Assembly (NCBI GenBank): GCA_944390535.1
Contig: CALXQV010000060.1
Coordinates: forward strand, 1-35,529
DNA length: 35,529 bases
DNA from: an uncultured Clostridia bacterium
GTDB lineage: Bacteria > Bacillota > Clostridia > TANB77 > CAG-508
Direction of reading: 5' to 3'
Shown here one piece after another: positions 25,915 through 32,878 of this stretch. Made by a program: the position numbers and the translations under genes. Under the pieces are notes generated by a model, which saw only the letters and a list, made by a program, of their open reading frames with translations, was not told where the DNA came from and did not search any database. The first letter of the stretch is position 1; every line of letters starts with the position of its first letter.

Positions 25915-26613
25915 ATGAAACTAAGTAATATAAAAGCAATATTTTTTGATGCTGATGATACAATAGTAGACCATAAACAATGTGAGAAAAAAGCATTAGA
26001 ATATTTATTTGATAATATACAAGAAGAATATAGAGAACAATATCAAGATATTTTTAGACCATTAGATAGAAATTTATGGAATAGTGTTGCAAATAATTCA
26101 AATCCTGTTCCAAAAGATGACATTCCAGAATATAGATTTAAAGAATTTTTTAAGATGATAGGTTTGGAATATACTGACTACAAAAAAGCAAATATTTTTT
26201 TTCAAGAAGGATTTGCAAATGCAGTAGCATTAACAGAAAATGCTTATGATATAATAAAATATTTATATGAGAAGAAATATAAAATATGTGTAGTTACAAA
26301 TGGGCTAGTTAAATTACAAAAACCACGAATTACAAATAGCCAAATATCAAAATATATTTCTGAAATTATTGTTTCGGAAGAAGTGGGGATAAATAAACCT
26401 AATCCTCAAATATTTAATGTGTTGTTAAACAAATTAAGTTTAAAATCAAGTAATGTAATTATGATTGGAGATAGCCTGGAAAAAGATATACAAGGTGCAA
26501 AAAATGCTAATATTAAAACAATTTGGTATAATCCAAATAAAAAAATTAACCACACTCAGATTATTCCAAACTATCAAATAACAGATTTATTAGAGTTAAA
26601 ACAAATATTGTAA
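25915..26613 (+). CDS. HAD hydrolase, YjjG-like nucleotidase
   Basis: A 232-aa HAD subfamily IA enzyme. Motif I is IFFDADDTIVDH (residue 10), with Ala and Asp in the positions typical of YjjG/YfnB-type noncanonical pyrimidine nucleotidases. Motif II is CVVTNG (near 125), motif III the Lys in VGINKPNPQIF (near 160), and motif IV MIGDSLEKDIQGAKNA (near 182). The helical cap lies at residues 20-100. YjjG-family proteins dephosphorylate dUMP/dTMP and abnormal pyrimidine nucleotides; I infer a similar role. It has a GAGGAGAT ribosome site and is a monocistronic unit between two terminators. Confidence 0.82.
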   Translation: MKLSNIKAIFFDADDTIVDHKQCEKKALEYLFDNIQEEYREQYQDIFRPLDRNLWNSVANNSNPVPKDDIPEYRFKEFFKMIGLEYTDYKKANIFFQEGFANAVALTENAYDIIKYLYEKKYKICVVTNGLVKLQKPRITNSQISKYISEIIVSEEVGINKPNPQIFNVLLNKLSLKSSNVIMIGDSLEKDIQGAKNANIKTIWYNPNKKINHTQIIPNYQITDLLELKQIL

Positions 26614-26656
26614 GTCATTAGAGAACTTTAAACTAAGCGACAAATTGCAATAAAGC

Positions 26657-26692
26657 GAGCAGATATTAAGTTATCTGCTCTTATGCTTTTTA
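26657..26692 (+). terminator. Terminator after the HAD hydrolase
   Basis: A perfect 9-bp stem (26657-26665 with 26672-26680) and a 6-base loop, followed by TTATGCTTTTT. Confidence 0.75.
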
Positions 26693-26704
26693 GGCATAAA
26701 TAAC

Positions 26705-26721
26705 TATACAATATAAGTATT
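26705..26721. promoter_or_regulatory. LysR-type operator, copy 1
   Basis: TATACAATATAAGTATT contains the dyad ATAC-N7-GTAT, which fits the LysR-family T-N11-A box. An identical 17-base site lies at 29715-29731 beside the lysR gene. It abuts the -35 box (26720-26725) of the hydrolase promoter, the normal place for an activating LysR site. Confidence 0.7.
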
Positions 26722-26749
26722 GGTAAAAAACAAAATATTAATATATAAT
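26720..26749 (+). promoter_or_regulatory. Promoter for the hydrolase-flavodoxin unit
   Basis: TTGGTA (26720-26725) and TATAAT (26744-26749) are 18 bases apart, directly downstream of LysR operator copy 1. Confidence 0.65.
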
Positions 26750-26781
26750 ACAAATAAACTAAAATGGAAGGAATGATATAA

Positions 26782-27771
26782 ATGGGAGAAGAATTAAAAT
26801 TCGTTCAAGACTGGGATAAAACATTTGCTAAAAGTGAGAAAGTAAAACATAAGAAAGTAACATTTTCTAATCGTTATGGAATGACATTAGTTGCAGATTT
26901 ATATGAACCTAAAAATGCAGAAGGAAAACTACCTGCAATAGCAGTATGTGGACCTTTTGGAGCAGTAAAAGAACAATGTTCAGGATTATATGCACAAACT
27001 ATGGCAGAAAGAGGATTTTTAAGTATTGCATTTGACCCATCATATACAGGAGAAAGCACAGGAAATCATAGATATATGGCAAGTCCAGATATAAACACAG
27101 AAGATTTCCAAGCAGCAGTTGACTTCTTATCAGTTCAAGAAAATGTTGATTCAGAAAAAATAGGAATTATAGGAATATGTGGATGGGGAGGAATGGCTTT
27201 AAATGTAGCAGCACTAGACACAAGAATAAAAGCAACAGTTACATCAACAATGTATGATATGTCAAGAGTAAATGCAAATGGTTATTTTGATGAAGGAGAT
27301 AATGAAGAAGCACGTTATCAAGCAAAAAAAGCATTAAATGAACAAAGAATAATAGATTATAAAACAGGTTCTTATGAAAGAGGTGGAGGATGTGTGGAAT
27401 TACCAGTTCCAGAAGATGCCCCTTTCTTTGTAAAAGATTATAGTGAATATTATAAAGGAAGATGTTATCATAAAAGAAGTTTAAATTCTAATGAAGGTTG
27501 GAATAAAATTGGTTGTATGTCATTTATAAATCAACCAATATTACAATATAGTAATGAAATACGTAGTAGTGTTTTAATGATACATGGAGAAAAAGCACAT
27601 TCTTGTTATTTTAGTAAAGATGCTTATAACAATATGATTAAAAATAGCAAATATGCAGATAATAAAGAATTAATGATCATACCAAATGCAGTGCATACAG
27701 ATTTATATGATAATTTAGAGGTCATTCCATTTGATAAGATAGAAGAATTTTTTAAAACAAATTTAAAATAA
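26782..27771 (+). CDS. Alpha/beta hydrolase with a Cys nucleophile
   Basis: A 329-aa soluble alpha/beta-hydrolase. The nucleophile elbow reads GIIGICGWGGMAL, with Cys133 where most hydrolases have Ser, as in dienelactone hydrolases and this COG1073-like group. The oxyanion region is CGPFGAVKEQ (near residue 56), the acid is probably Glu in MIHGEKAHS, and the His is in NAVHTDLYD (His305). A YMASPDINTEDFQAAVDFL stretch precedes the elbow. Substrate unknown; relatives commonly lie beside LysR regulators and flavodoxins, as here. An AAGGAATGATATAA ribosome region precedes the ATG, and the promoter carries LysR operator copy 1. No terminator separates it from the flavodoxin gene. Confidence 0.85.
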   Translation: MGEELKFVQDWDKTFAKSEKVKHKKVTFSNRYGMTLVADLYEPKNAEGKLPAIAVCGPFGAVKEQCSGLYAQTMAERGFLSIAFDPSYTGESTGNHRYMASPDINTEDFQAAVDFLSVQENVDSEKIGIIGICGWGGMALNVAALDTRIKATVTSTMYDMSRVNANGYFDEGDNEEARYQAKKALNEQRIIDYKTGSYERGGGCVELPVPEDAPFFVKDYSEYYKGRCYHKRSLNSNEGWNKIGCMSFINQPILQYSNEIRSSVLMIHGEKAHSCYFSKDAYNNMIKNSKYADNKELMIIPNAVHTDLYDNLEVIPFDKIEEFFKTNLK

Positions 27772-27860
27772 GGAAAAATGAAACTTGAAGCGAAATTAGG
27801 TAGACTTCATGGCAACACCTAGTAATATAACTTTTAAATAATAATAAAGGGAGGAAATAT

Positions 27861-28547
27861 ATGAATAAAAAAATTATAATCGGAATAATAGTTGTTCTTT
27901 TGATAGTAGTAGGCGTTGGTATATTTGCATTGACAAGGAATAACGAAAGAGAGAATCATGCTGAAACAACAAAAGAAAACTCTGAAATATCAGAGAATAA
28001 TAATTTACAAAGTAGTAACCATGAGCAAAACAATAATGGTAATGAAAATAATGAGGTTTCCAATGACTTAAATAGCCTAGTTTTATATTTTTCTGCTACT
28101 GGTACGACTGAAGGAATTGCTAAACAAATTGCAGAAATAACCAATAGTGATATAACAGAAATTATACCTAAAGAAGAATATACAACAGAAGATTTAAACT
28201 ACAATAATGATGATTCACGAGCAAATATGGAACAAAATGATACAAGTGCTAGACCTGAAATAGCAAATACAATAAATGTAGAGGACTATGATGTCATTTA
28301 TTTAGGGTATCCAATTTGGTGGGGAACAGTACCAAAAATTATACTAACAGTATTAGACAACTATGATTTAAGTGGAAAAACAGTTATTCCATTTTGCACA
28401 TCTGGAGGAAGTGGTATATCTCAAAGTATGAATGATTTAAAATCATATAATAGCAATATTAACTGGAAAGATGGACAAAGATTTAGTGGTTCAACTTCTA
28501 ATAGTAATATATCTTCTTGGATTAATGGATTAGATATAAATGAATAG
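27861..28547 (+). CDS. Membrane-anchored flavodoxin
   Basis: A 228-aa protein in three parts: a Lys-rich start with one hydrophobic span (residues 5-24), a low-complexity linker rich in Asn, Glu and Ser (26-70), and a flavodoxin domain (72-226). FMN-contact loops are visible as YFSATGTTE (phosphate loop, 76-84), GYPIWWGT (149-156) and CTSGGSG (179-185). There is no lipobox Cys, so the leader should stay as a signal anchor. By the positive-inside rule the flavodoxin domain would be outside the membrane, unusual for an electron carrier. The leader closely resembles that of the cyclophilin-like protein at 30949. An AAAGGGAGG ribosome site precedes it; probably transcribed with the hydrolase 89 bases upstream. 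Confidence 0.88.
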   Translation: MNKKIIIGIIVVLLIVVGVGIFALTRNNERENHAETTKENSEISENNNLQSSNHEQNNNGNENNEVSNDLNSLVLYFSATGTTEGIAKQIAEITNSDITEIIPKEEYTTEDLNYNNDDSRANMEQNDTSARPEIANTINVEDYDVIYLGYPIWWGTVPKIILTVLDNYDLSGKTVIPFCTSGGSGISQSMNDLKSYNSNINWKDGQRFSGSTSNSNISSWINGLDINE

Positions 28548-28560
28548 GAGAATTAAATAT

Positions 28561-28616
28561 AAAAGCTACTATTTGAACTTTACTTTTTTGGTATGGTTCA
28601 TTTTAGTAGCTTTTTT
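28561..28616 (+). terminator. Terminator after the flavodoxin gene
   Basis: An 11-bp stem (AAAAGCTACTA 28561-28571 with 28604-28614), reinforced by an inner TGAAC/GTTCA pair (28574-28578 with 28596-28600), ends in six T. Confidence 0.8.
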
Positions 28617-28617
28617 G

Positions 28618-28775
28618 TTGAATAGGAAAAATCGAGTTTTTCCTATTCAAGAACATCGCTTCGCTCTAACAAATGCACACAAATTTTACTTGCATAAAAT
28701 TTGGCGCCGAACAATAACGCGGGCTTTAAAATAGTATAAATAGAGAAAATGTTTAAGAAAGCCCGCTATTGTTCG
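28618..28775. repeat. Multi-hairpin non-coding element between flavodoxin and lysR
   Basis: Three successive inverted repeats fill this gap: a perfect 14-bp stem with 5-base loop (28618-28631 with 28637-28650); an 8-bp stem AAATTTTA/TAAAATTT (28681-28688 with 28695-28702) followed by GGCGCC; and an 18-bp stem with a 2-base bulge (28708-28727 with 28758-28775). The last lies one base from the lysR stop codon and can end lysR transcription. Local GC is higher than in surrounding DNA. The sequence TTTTCCTATTCAA recurs at 34199-34211, hinting at a dispersed repeat family. Confidence 0.6.
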
Positions 28776-28776
28776 T

Positions 28777-29656
28777 TTAAAGATTCTCTTTTAAATATTC
28801 TAAAAATTTTTCAGCAGGTTTAGAAAAAATTTGGTATTTTTTCCATACAATCCTTATATCAATTTCCATTTGAGGAGATAGGGGAATAAAGCAAAGGTTA
28901 CTATTTCCAGTTGTATTTATCAATTTATCTAAAGTTAAGGCATATCCGATTCCTTCATCAACTAACAGTGAAGCATTATATATTAGGTTGTAAGTAGAAA
29001 CGATATTTAATTTTGAAAAATCTTTTTTCATCCAGTTACTAAAATCAGAATTGTAATTTAATTGTCTTGAAACAATAAGAGGTTTATCACATATATCAGT
29101 ATAAGTAATCTTTTCTTTTTTAGCTAAAGGAGAATCTTTCCTTGCTAAAATGCCCCAAGAATCTTTTATTGGTAAAGTTATATAATTATATTTATCAGTA
29201 TCGACTGGACCGAAGTAATATTCCAAAATCAATCAAGCCTTTATCAAGGTTTTCTTTGACATCTTGTGCATCATCACTTGAAATATGATAGTGAATATTA
29301 GGATATTTCTCGCTTAATTGTTTTGCGGTTTTAGCAATAATTCTAATACTATCTGTTTCTCCAGTACCGATATAAATATCTCCTACAAGATTAGTTTCAT
29401 CAGAGTTTTTTATTTCATTTTCTGTCTTATTGACTAGATTAATAATTTCTTCAGTTCTTTTTCTAAAAAGCATACCATCTTCAGTTAATCCTATTTTTTT
29501 ATGACCTCTTATAAAAAGTTGTTTTCCAAGTTCATCTTCTAAATCTTTTAATTGTCTTGAAAGTGTAGGCTGTGTTAAATGCAAGGATTCAGCAGCACCA
29601 GAAATCGTTTGTTCTCTTGCAACTGCTAAAAAATATTGTAAAACTCTTAATTCCAT
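28777..29656 (-). pseudogene. LysR-family transcriptional regulator, frameshifted
   Basis: The N-terminal part (start 29656) is a complete LysR helix-turn-helix: MELRVLQYFLAVAREQTISGAAESLHLTQPTLSRQLKDLEDELG, followed by the linker helix and first effector-domain strands. After FGILL the frame is lost and stops about 16 bases on (RSSRY). The effector domain resumes in another frame (GPVDTDKYNYITLP... to a stop at 28777). Removing one base (G29212 on the plus strand, a C in the gene) restores FGILLGPVDTDKY, as expected in this subfamily. The gene is thus a recent frameshift mutant or a sequence error; both halves are otherwise well preserved. It is divergent from the 29792 operon across a LysR operator and is presumably regulator of the whole cluster. 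Confidence 0.88.
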
Positions 29657-29714
29657 ATTTCATCACCCACTATTAATTTATCATGACAAACTATACCTGT
29701 CAAGCATGGTTATA

Positions 29715-29731
29715 TATACAATATAAGTATT
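29715..29731. promoter_or_regulatory. LysR-type operator, copy 2
   Basis: The 17 bases are identical to 26705-26721. The dyad ATAC-N7-GTAT lies in the divergent region between lysR and the 29792 operon and abuts the -35 box (29731-29736), the same geometry as copy 1. Confidence 0.7.
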
Positions 29732-29759
29732 TGCTATTTGTAAATAACAATGTTAAAAT
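29731..29759 (+). promoter_or_regulatory. Promoter for the 29792-31587 operon
   Basis: TTGCTA (29731-29736) and TAAAAT (29754-29759) are 17 bases apart, directly beside LysR operator copy 2. Confidence 0.65.
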
Positions 29760-29791
29760 GTAATTAAATCAAACAAGTAGGTGATTTTTAA

Positions 29792-30010
29792 ATGAAGATG
29801 TATGATGTAGAAGAAGATATGATTCAAAATTTAAAAGATGCAGGATGTGGTAATAAGCAAATCCAAGAACTTGTTGAGTTGTATAGGAAAAATAAAAAAG
29901 ATGACATATATCAAATATTAACAAAACATAGAAAAAAAGTTTTAGACAAGATTCATAAAAATGAAAAACAAATTGAATGTATTGATTATTTTATTTACAA
30001 AATGAAATAA
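29792..30010 (+). CDS. Small hypothetical protein in the LysR cluster (72 aa)
   Basis: I cannot name the family. It is a compact, charged, all-helical protein. A first part reads MIQNLKDAGCGNKQIQELVELY, a middle part KHRKKVLDKIHKNEKQ, and the end ECIDYFIYKM, with two Cys (residues 19 and 62). The final segment resembles the C-termini of small regulators whose last helix ends in LxYxIxK. It is the first gene of the operon under LysR operator copy 2, 20 bases before the DUF3737 gene, which argues that it is a real, co-regulated gene. The ribosome site is a GTAGGTGA 10 bases upstream. Confidence 0.75.
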   Translation: MKMYDVEEDMIQNLKDAGCGNKQIQELVELYRKNKKDDIYQILTKHRKKVLDKIHKNEKQIECIDYFIYKMK

Positions 30011-30030
30011 GAATGATGGGAGGAATGTAT

Positions 30031-30885
30031 ATGAAGTTAGAAAAAGTAATTGAAAATAAAACATTTGATGAGGAAAGAGCTTTATATAATTTACAAGATA
30101 CAGAAGTAAAAAACTGTATTTTTGCAGGAGAACAAGATGGAGAATCTGTCTTAAAAGAAACTAGAAACATATCAGTAAAGAACTGTAAATTTTCTTTAAG
30201 ATACCCTTTATGGCATGCAAGAAAATATGAACTTATTCATTCTACTTTTGATGAATTAATAAGAGCACCTATATGGTATTCAAATGATGGAATCATTGAT
30301 AATTGTGAATTAGAAGGAGTTAAACTCTTAAGAGAATGTCATAATACAACAGTTTTAAATTCAAAAATTACATCTCCAGAATTTGGATGGAAATGTAGTA
30401 ATATTGAAGTAAAAGATACAACGATTCATTCAGAATACATATTTTTAGATAGTAAAGATGTTAGATTAAATCATGTAGAATTTATAGGCAAATATTCATT
30501 TCAATATATGGAAAATTTAGAAATAGATGATAGTAAATTAGATACAAAAGATGCATTTTGGCATAGTAAAAATGTAACAGTTAGAAATTCCATAGTAAAA
30601 GGCGAATATTTAGGATGGTTTTCAGAAAATTTAACATTAATAAATTGTAAGATTATAGGAACACAACCTTTATGCTATTGTAAAAATTTGAAATTAATAA
30701 ATTGTGAAATGGAAGATACAGATTTATCTTTTGAGTATTCGGAAGTAGAAGCAGATATAAAAGGCCATGTGGATTCAATAAAAAATATTAAATTAGGTAC
30801 AGTAACAGTAGATAGTGTGGGAGAGATTATTAACGAAGATTCTATCATGGAAGTAGATGGAAAAGTCATTATTAGGGGAAAATAA
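30031..30885 (+). CDS. DUF3737 family beta-helix protein
   Basis: A 284-aa protein made of repeating short strands with the pattern (V/I)xNCxF / xNSxI / LxNCxI at about 20-residue spacing, such as VKNCKFSLRYPLWHARKYEL, VLNSKITSPEFGW, VRNSIVKGEYLGWFSENLTLINCKI. This is a right-handed parallel beta-helix and corresponds to DUF3737, a family of unknown function usually found as a stand-alone cytosolic protein. Conserved Trp residues (WHAR, WYSN, FGWK, FWHS, GWFS) recur at the turns. Start 30031 is used because GGGAGGA lies 6 bases upstream, while the in-frame ATG at 30013 has no ribosome site. It is the second gene of the LysR-linked operon. Confidence 0.88.
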   Translation: MKLEKVIENKTFDEERALYNLQDTEVKNCIFAGEQDGESVLKETRNISVKNCKFSLRYPLWHARKYELIHSTFDELIRAPIWYSNDGIIDNCELEGVKLLRECHNTTVLNSKITSPEFGWKCSNIEVKDTTIHSEYIFLDSKDVRLNHVEFIGKYSFQYMENLEIDDSKLDTKDAFWHSKNVTVRNSIVKGEYLGWFSENLTLINCKIIGTQPLCYCKNLKLINCEMEDTDLSFEYSEVEADIKGHVDSIKNIKLGTVTVDSVGEIINEDSIMEVDGKVIIRGK

Positions 30886-30948
30886 GGTTGAAAAATGTAC
30901 AATTCTTTTATAACCAGAGTGGTACTTTAGGAAGGAATGAGAGTAAAA

Positions 30949-31587
30949 ATGAATAAAAAAGTGATAACCATACTAATTATAATTATTTTAATCGTACTTG
31001 CTGGAATAGGAGTATATTGCGTAGTAAGAAATAATCATAAAATTGATGAGGCAAATGAGAACAATACTAACAATGATAAGAATACAAATGAAATTCAGTC
31101 AAATTCAGTAATTGATGAAGAAACAAATAACAATATTCAACAAAATGAACAAAATAGGAATGTTGGAAATATTGATTCAACAAATACAAATAATAGTTTA
31201 AAAGGTAATATCACAAATAGGGAGGAAAATATGAAATTATATATTAAGGTAAATAATAGAACATTAACAGCAACATTAGTAGATAATTCTTCTACTAGAG
31301 CATTAATAGAAAGATTAGAAAGTAGTGATATAACAATCAGTATGAGTGATTATGGTAATATGGAAAAAGTAGGGGGATTTGGATTTAGTCTGCCTACAAA
31401 TAATGAAAATATTAATACTGAAGCAGGAGATTTAATTTTATATCAAGGAAATTCATTTGTTATCTATTATGATACAAATAGTTGGAATTTTACAAGACTT
31501 GGAAAACTAGATAATGTAAATCAAAGAGAATTAAAAGATATATTAGGTAATGGTAATGTAAATGTTACTTTATCATTATCAGAATAA
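30949..31587 (+). CDS. Membrane-anchored cyclophilin-like fold protein
   Basis: A 212-aa protein built like the flavodoxin upstream: a Lys-rich start and one hydrophobic span (residues 4-24), an Asn/Glu-rich linker (about 27-94), then a domain from about residue 95 reading MKLYIKVNNRTLTATLVDNSSTRALIERL, VGGFGFSLP, GDLILYQGNSFVIYYDTNSWNFTRLGKL. This is the cyclophilin-like fold (Cyclophil_like2) known in small stand-alone proteins often encoded beside flavodoxins and reductases; enzymatic activity is not established. No lipobox, so the domain is probably displayed outside the membrane. Start 30949 is preferred; the in-frame ATG at 30937 directly abuts the GGAAGGA ribosome site. Last gene of the operon. 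Confidence 0.85.
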   Translation: MNKKVITILIIIILIVLAGIGVYCVVRNNHKIDEANENNTNNDKNTNEIQSNSVIDEETNNNIQQNEQNRNVGNIDSTNTNNSLKGNITNREENMKLYIKVNNRTLTATLVDNSSTRALIERLESSDITISMSDYGNMEKVGGFGFSLPTNNENINTEAGDLILYQGNSFVIYYDTNSWNFTRLGKLDNVNQRELKDILGNGNVNVTLSLSE

Positions 31588-31725
31588 AGGTTTTAAATAT
31601 TAGTTTTAAAGGAGAAAATGATTGGACATAATAAAATAGATACTACAATGGAATATGCTATGATAAATCAAAATAATGTAAAAAACTCACATAGAAAATA
31701 TATTGGATAAATTTCAACAAAATTG

Positions 31726-31754
31726 TTGACATATCAATTATTTTATCATAAAAT
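31726..31754 (+). promoter_or_regulatory. Strong sigma-A-type promoter
   Basis: A perfect TTGACA (31726-31731) and TAAAAT (31749-31754) are 17 bases apart, one of the best matches in the window. It is followed by a ribosome site and short ORF at 31799. Confidence 0.75.
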
Positions 31755-31798
31755 ACAAACAAGAGTTCTAGGACAAATAAAAAGGAAGGAAAACTTTA

Positions 31799-31894
31799 AT
31801 GATAGAAAAACATATTGATATTAATAATATAAACATTTATCCAAAAGAATTACTGGATTTTTGTGAAGAAAGAAAAGAAATTATATTAAAATGA
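31799..31894 (+). CDS. 31-aa ORF, probable gene remnant
   Basis: The ORF starts with ATG behind AAAAGGAAGG and a strong promoter, and encodes a 31-residue peptide beginning MIEKHIDINNINIYPKEL and ending ERKEIILK. The sequence looks like the N-terminus of a larger cytosolic protein rather than a complete small protein. Further protein-like fragments in other frames follow. I do not recognise the parent family. Confidence 0.35.
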   Translation: MIEKHIDINNINIYPKELLDFCEERKEIILK

Positions 31895-32055
31895 AAAATA
31901 TAAAAGAATATTACTTGAATCGTATAATGGAAATAATGTTAGAAAAAATAGTGTTACTAAATGATAGTGATGTATGGTTATAATGTAAAACATTACTTAA
32001 TGTACCTTCAAATAACATTATAGCTACAAATAAAATAGATAGGCGGTAGAATAAT

Positions 32056-32769
32056 TTGAGCAATCTAGAAAACTTAAAAGATTTAATCATATATCAAAGT
32101 CAAAATAATGAGAATATATCAGTAGAAGTTTTATATAACGAAGAAGATTTTTGGCTAACACAAAAATCAATGTCAAAATTATTTAATGTAGCTGAAAATA
32201 ATATAACATATCATTTACAAAATATCTTCAAAACGAATGAATTAGATGCAGATTCAGTTACTCAAAAAATTAGAGTAACTGCTTCAGATGGTAAAAAATA
32301 TAATACAAATTTTTATAGTTTAGATGCAATTATAGCATTTGGATATAGAGTGAATTCAAAGGAAGCAACAAATTTTAGAATTTGGGCAACAAAAACTTTA
32401 AAAGAATATATTAAAAAAGGTTTTGTATTAAATAGTGAACTTCTGAAAAATGGACCAAAATTTGGAAAAGACTACTTTGATGAATTATTAGTTAAGATAA
32501 AAGAAATTAGAGCAAGTGAAAGAAGATTTTACCAAAAAATTACTGATATTTACAAAGAATGTAGTTTCGATTATGATAAAAATAGTGAAACAACAATAGA
32601 GTTTTATAAAAATGTTCAAAATAAGTTACACTTTGCTATTACGGGCATGACTGCGCCTGAAATAATTTACAATAGAGTTGATAGTAAAAAAGAAAATATG
32701 GGACTAACAACTTGGAAAAATGCACCAGATGGAAAAATGTATGAACGAAAGAAAAAATGCTCCAACTGA
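32056..32769 (+). CDS. RhuM family protein, 3'-truncated
   Basis: The first ~230 residues are a clear RhuM (virulence protein RhuM/Fic-adjacent) homologue: DFWLTQKSMSKLFNVAENNITYHLQNIF, VTQKIRVTASDGKKYNTNFYSLDAIIAFGYRVNS, TNFRIWATKTLKEYIKKGFVL, and GLTTWKNAPDGK. Family members are usually about 330-345 aa, continuing past APDGK with a helical region; here the frame runs into unrelated sequence (MYERKKKCSN) and stops, so about 100 residues are missing. Starts with TTG behind AGGCGG, an unusual start in this window. RhuM is often mobile-element- or defence-associated; its molecular role is unclear. Confidence 0.8.
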   Translation: MSNLENLKDLIIYQSQNNENISVEVLYNEEDFWLTQKSMSKLFNVAENNITYHLQNIFKTNELDADSVTQKIRVTASDGKKYNTNFYSLDAIIAFGYRVNSKEATNFRIWATKTLKEYIKKGFVLNSELLKNGPKFGKDYFDELLVKIKEIRASERRFYQKITDIYKECSFDYDKNSETTIEFYKNVQNKLHFAITGMTAPEIIYNRVDSKKENMGLTTWKNAPDGKMYERKKKCSN

Positions 32770-32872
32770 TTCAAATAACTATTTTAAAATATAATTTTAT
32801 GATACACTAGAAGAAGCAATAAAAAATGGGTATCGACCTTGCAAAATGTGTATGAAAGAATTATGGAGGTAA
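32741..32872 (+). pseudogene. Remnant of an Ada-type metal-binding domain
   Basis: In the frame beginning ATG 32741 the DNA encodes MNERKNAPTDSNNYFKI, an in-frame TAA (32792-32794), then FYDTLEEAIKNGYRPCKMCM and ELWR before a second TAA. The latter part matches the C-terminal half of the Ada zinc-binding domain (F-x5-A-x3-G-Y-R-P-C-x2-C), with the first Cys pair lost. It is fused at its 5' end to the broken RhuM gene and ends in the GGAGGT ribosome site of ogt, so an Ada-like gene once preceded ogt. Confidence 0.65.
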
Positions 32873-32878
32873 TGAAAT

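Larger units (their letters stand above)
31588..32055 (+). other. Intergenic region with gene remnants
   Basis: This 468-base stretch lacks a normal gene. It holds a near-perfect promoter (31726-31754), a 31-codon ORF (31799-31894), and short protein-like fragments in shifting frames (for example around 31891-31981) that look like a decayed gene. No terminator is apparent after the cyclophilin-like gene. Confidence 0.5.

Noticed and set aside
27772..27860. Possible terminator or second operator between hydrolase and flavodoxin
   Set aside because: Only weak, short complementary stretches are present, without a T run or a copy of the 17-base operator, so co-transcription is the simpler reading.
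28540..28734. 64-codon open frame after the flavodoxin gene
   Set aside because: It reads through a terminator and the multi-hairpin element, lacks a ribosome site, and has no protein-like composition.
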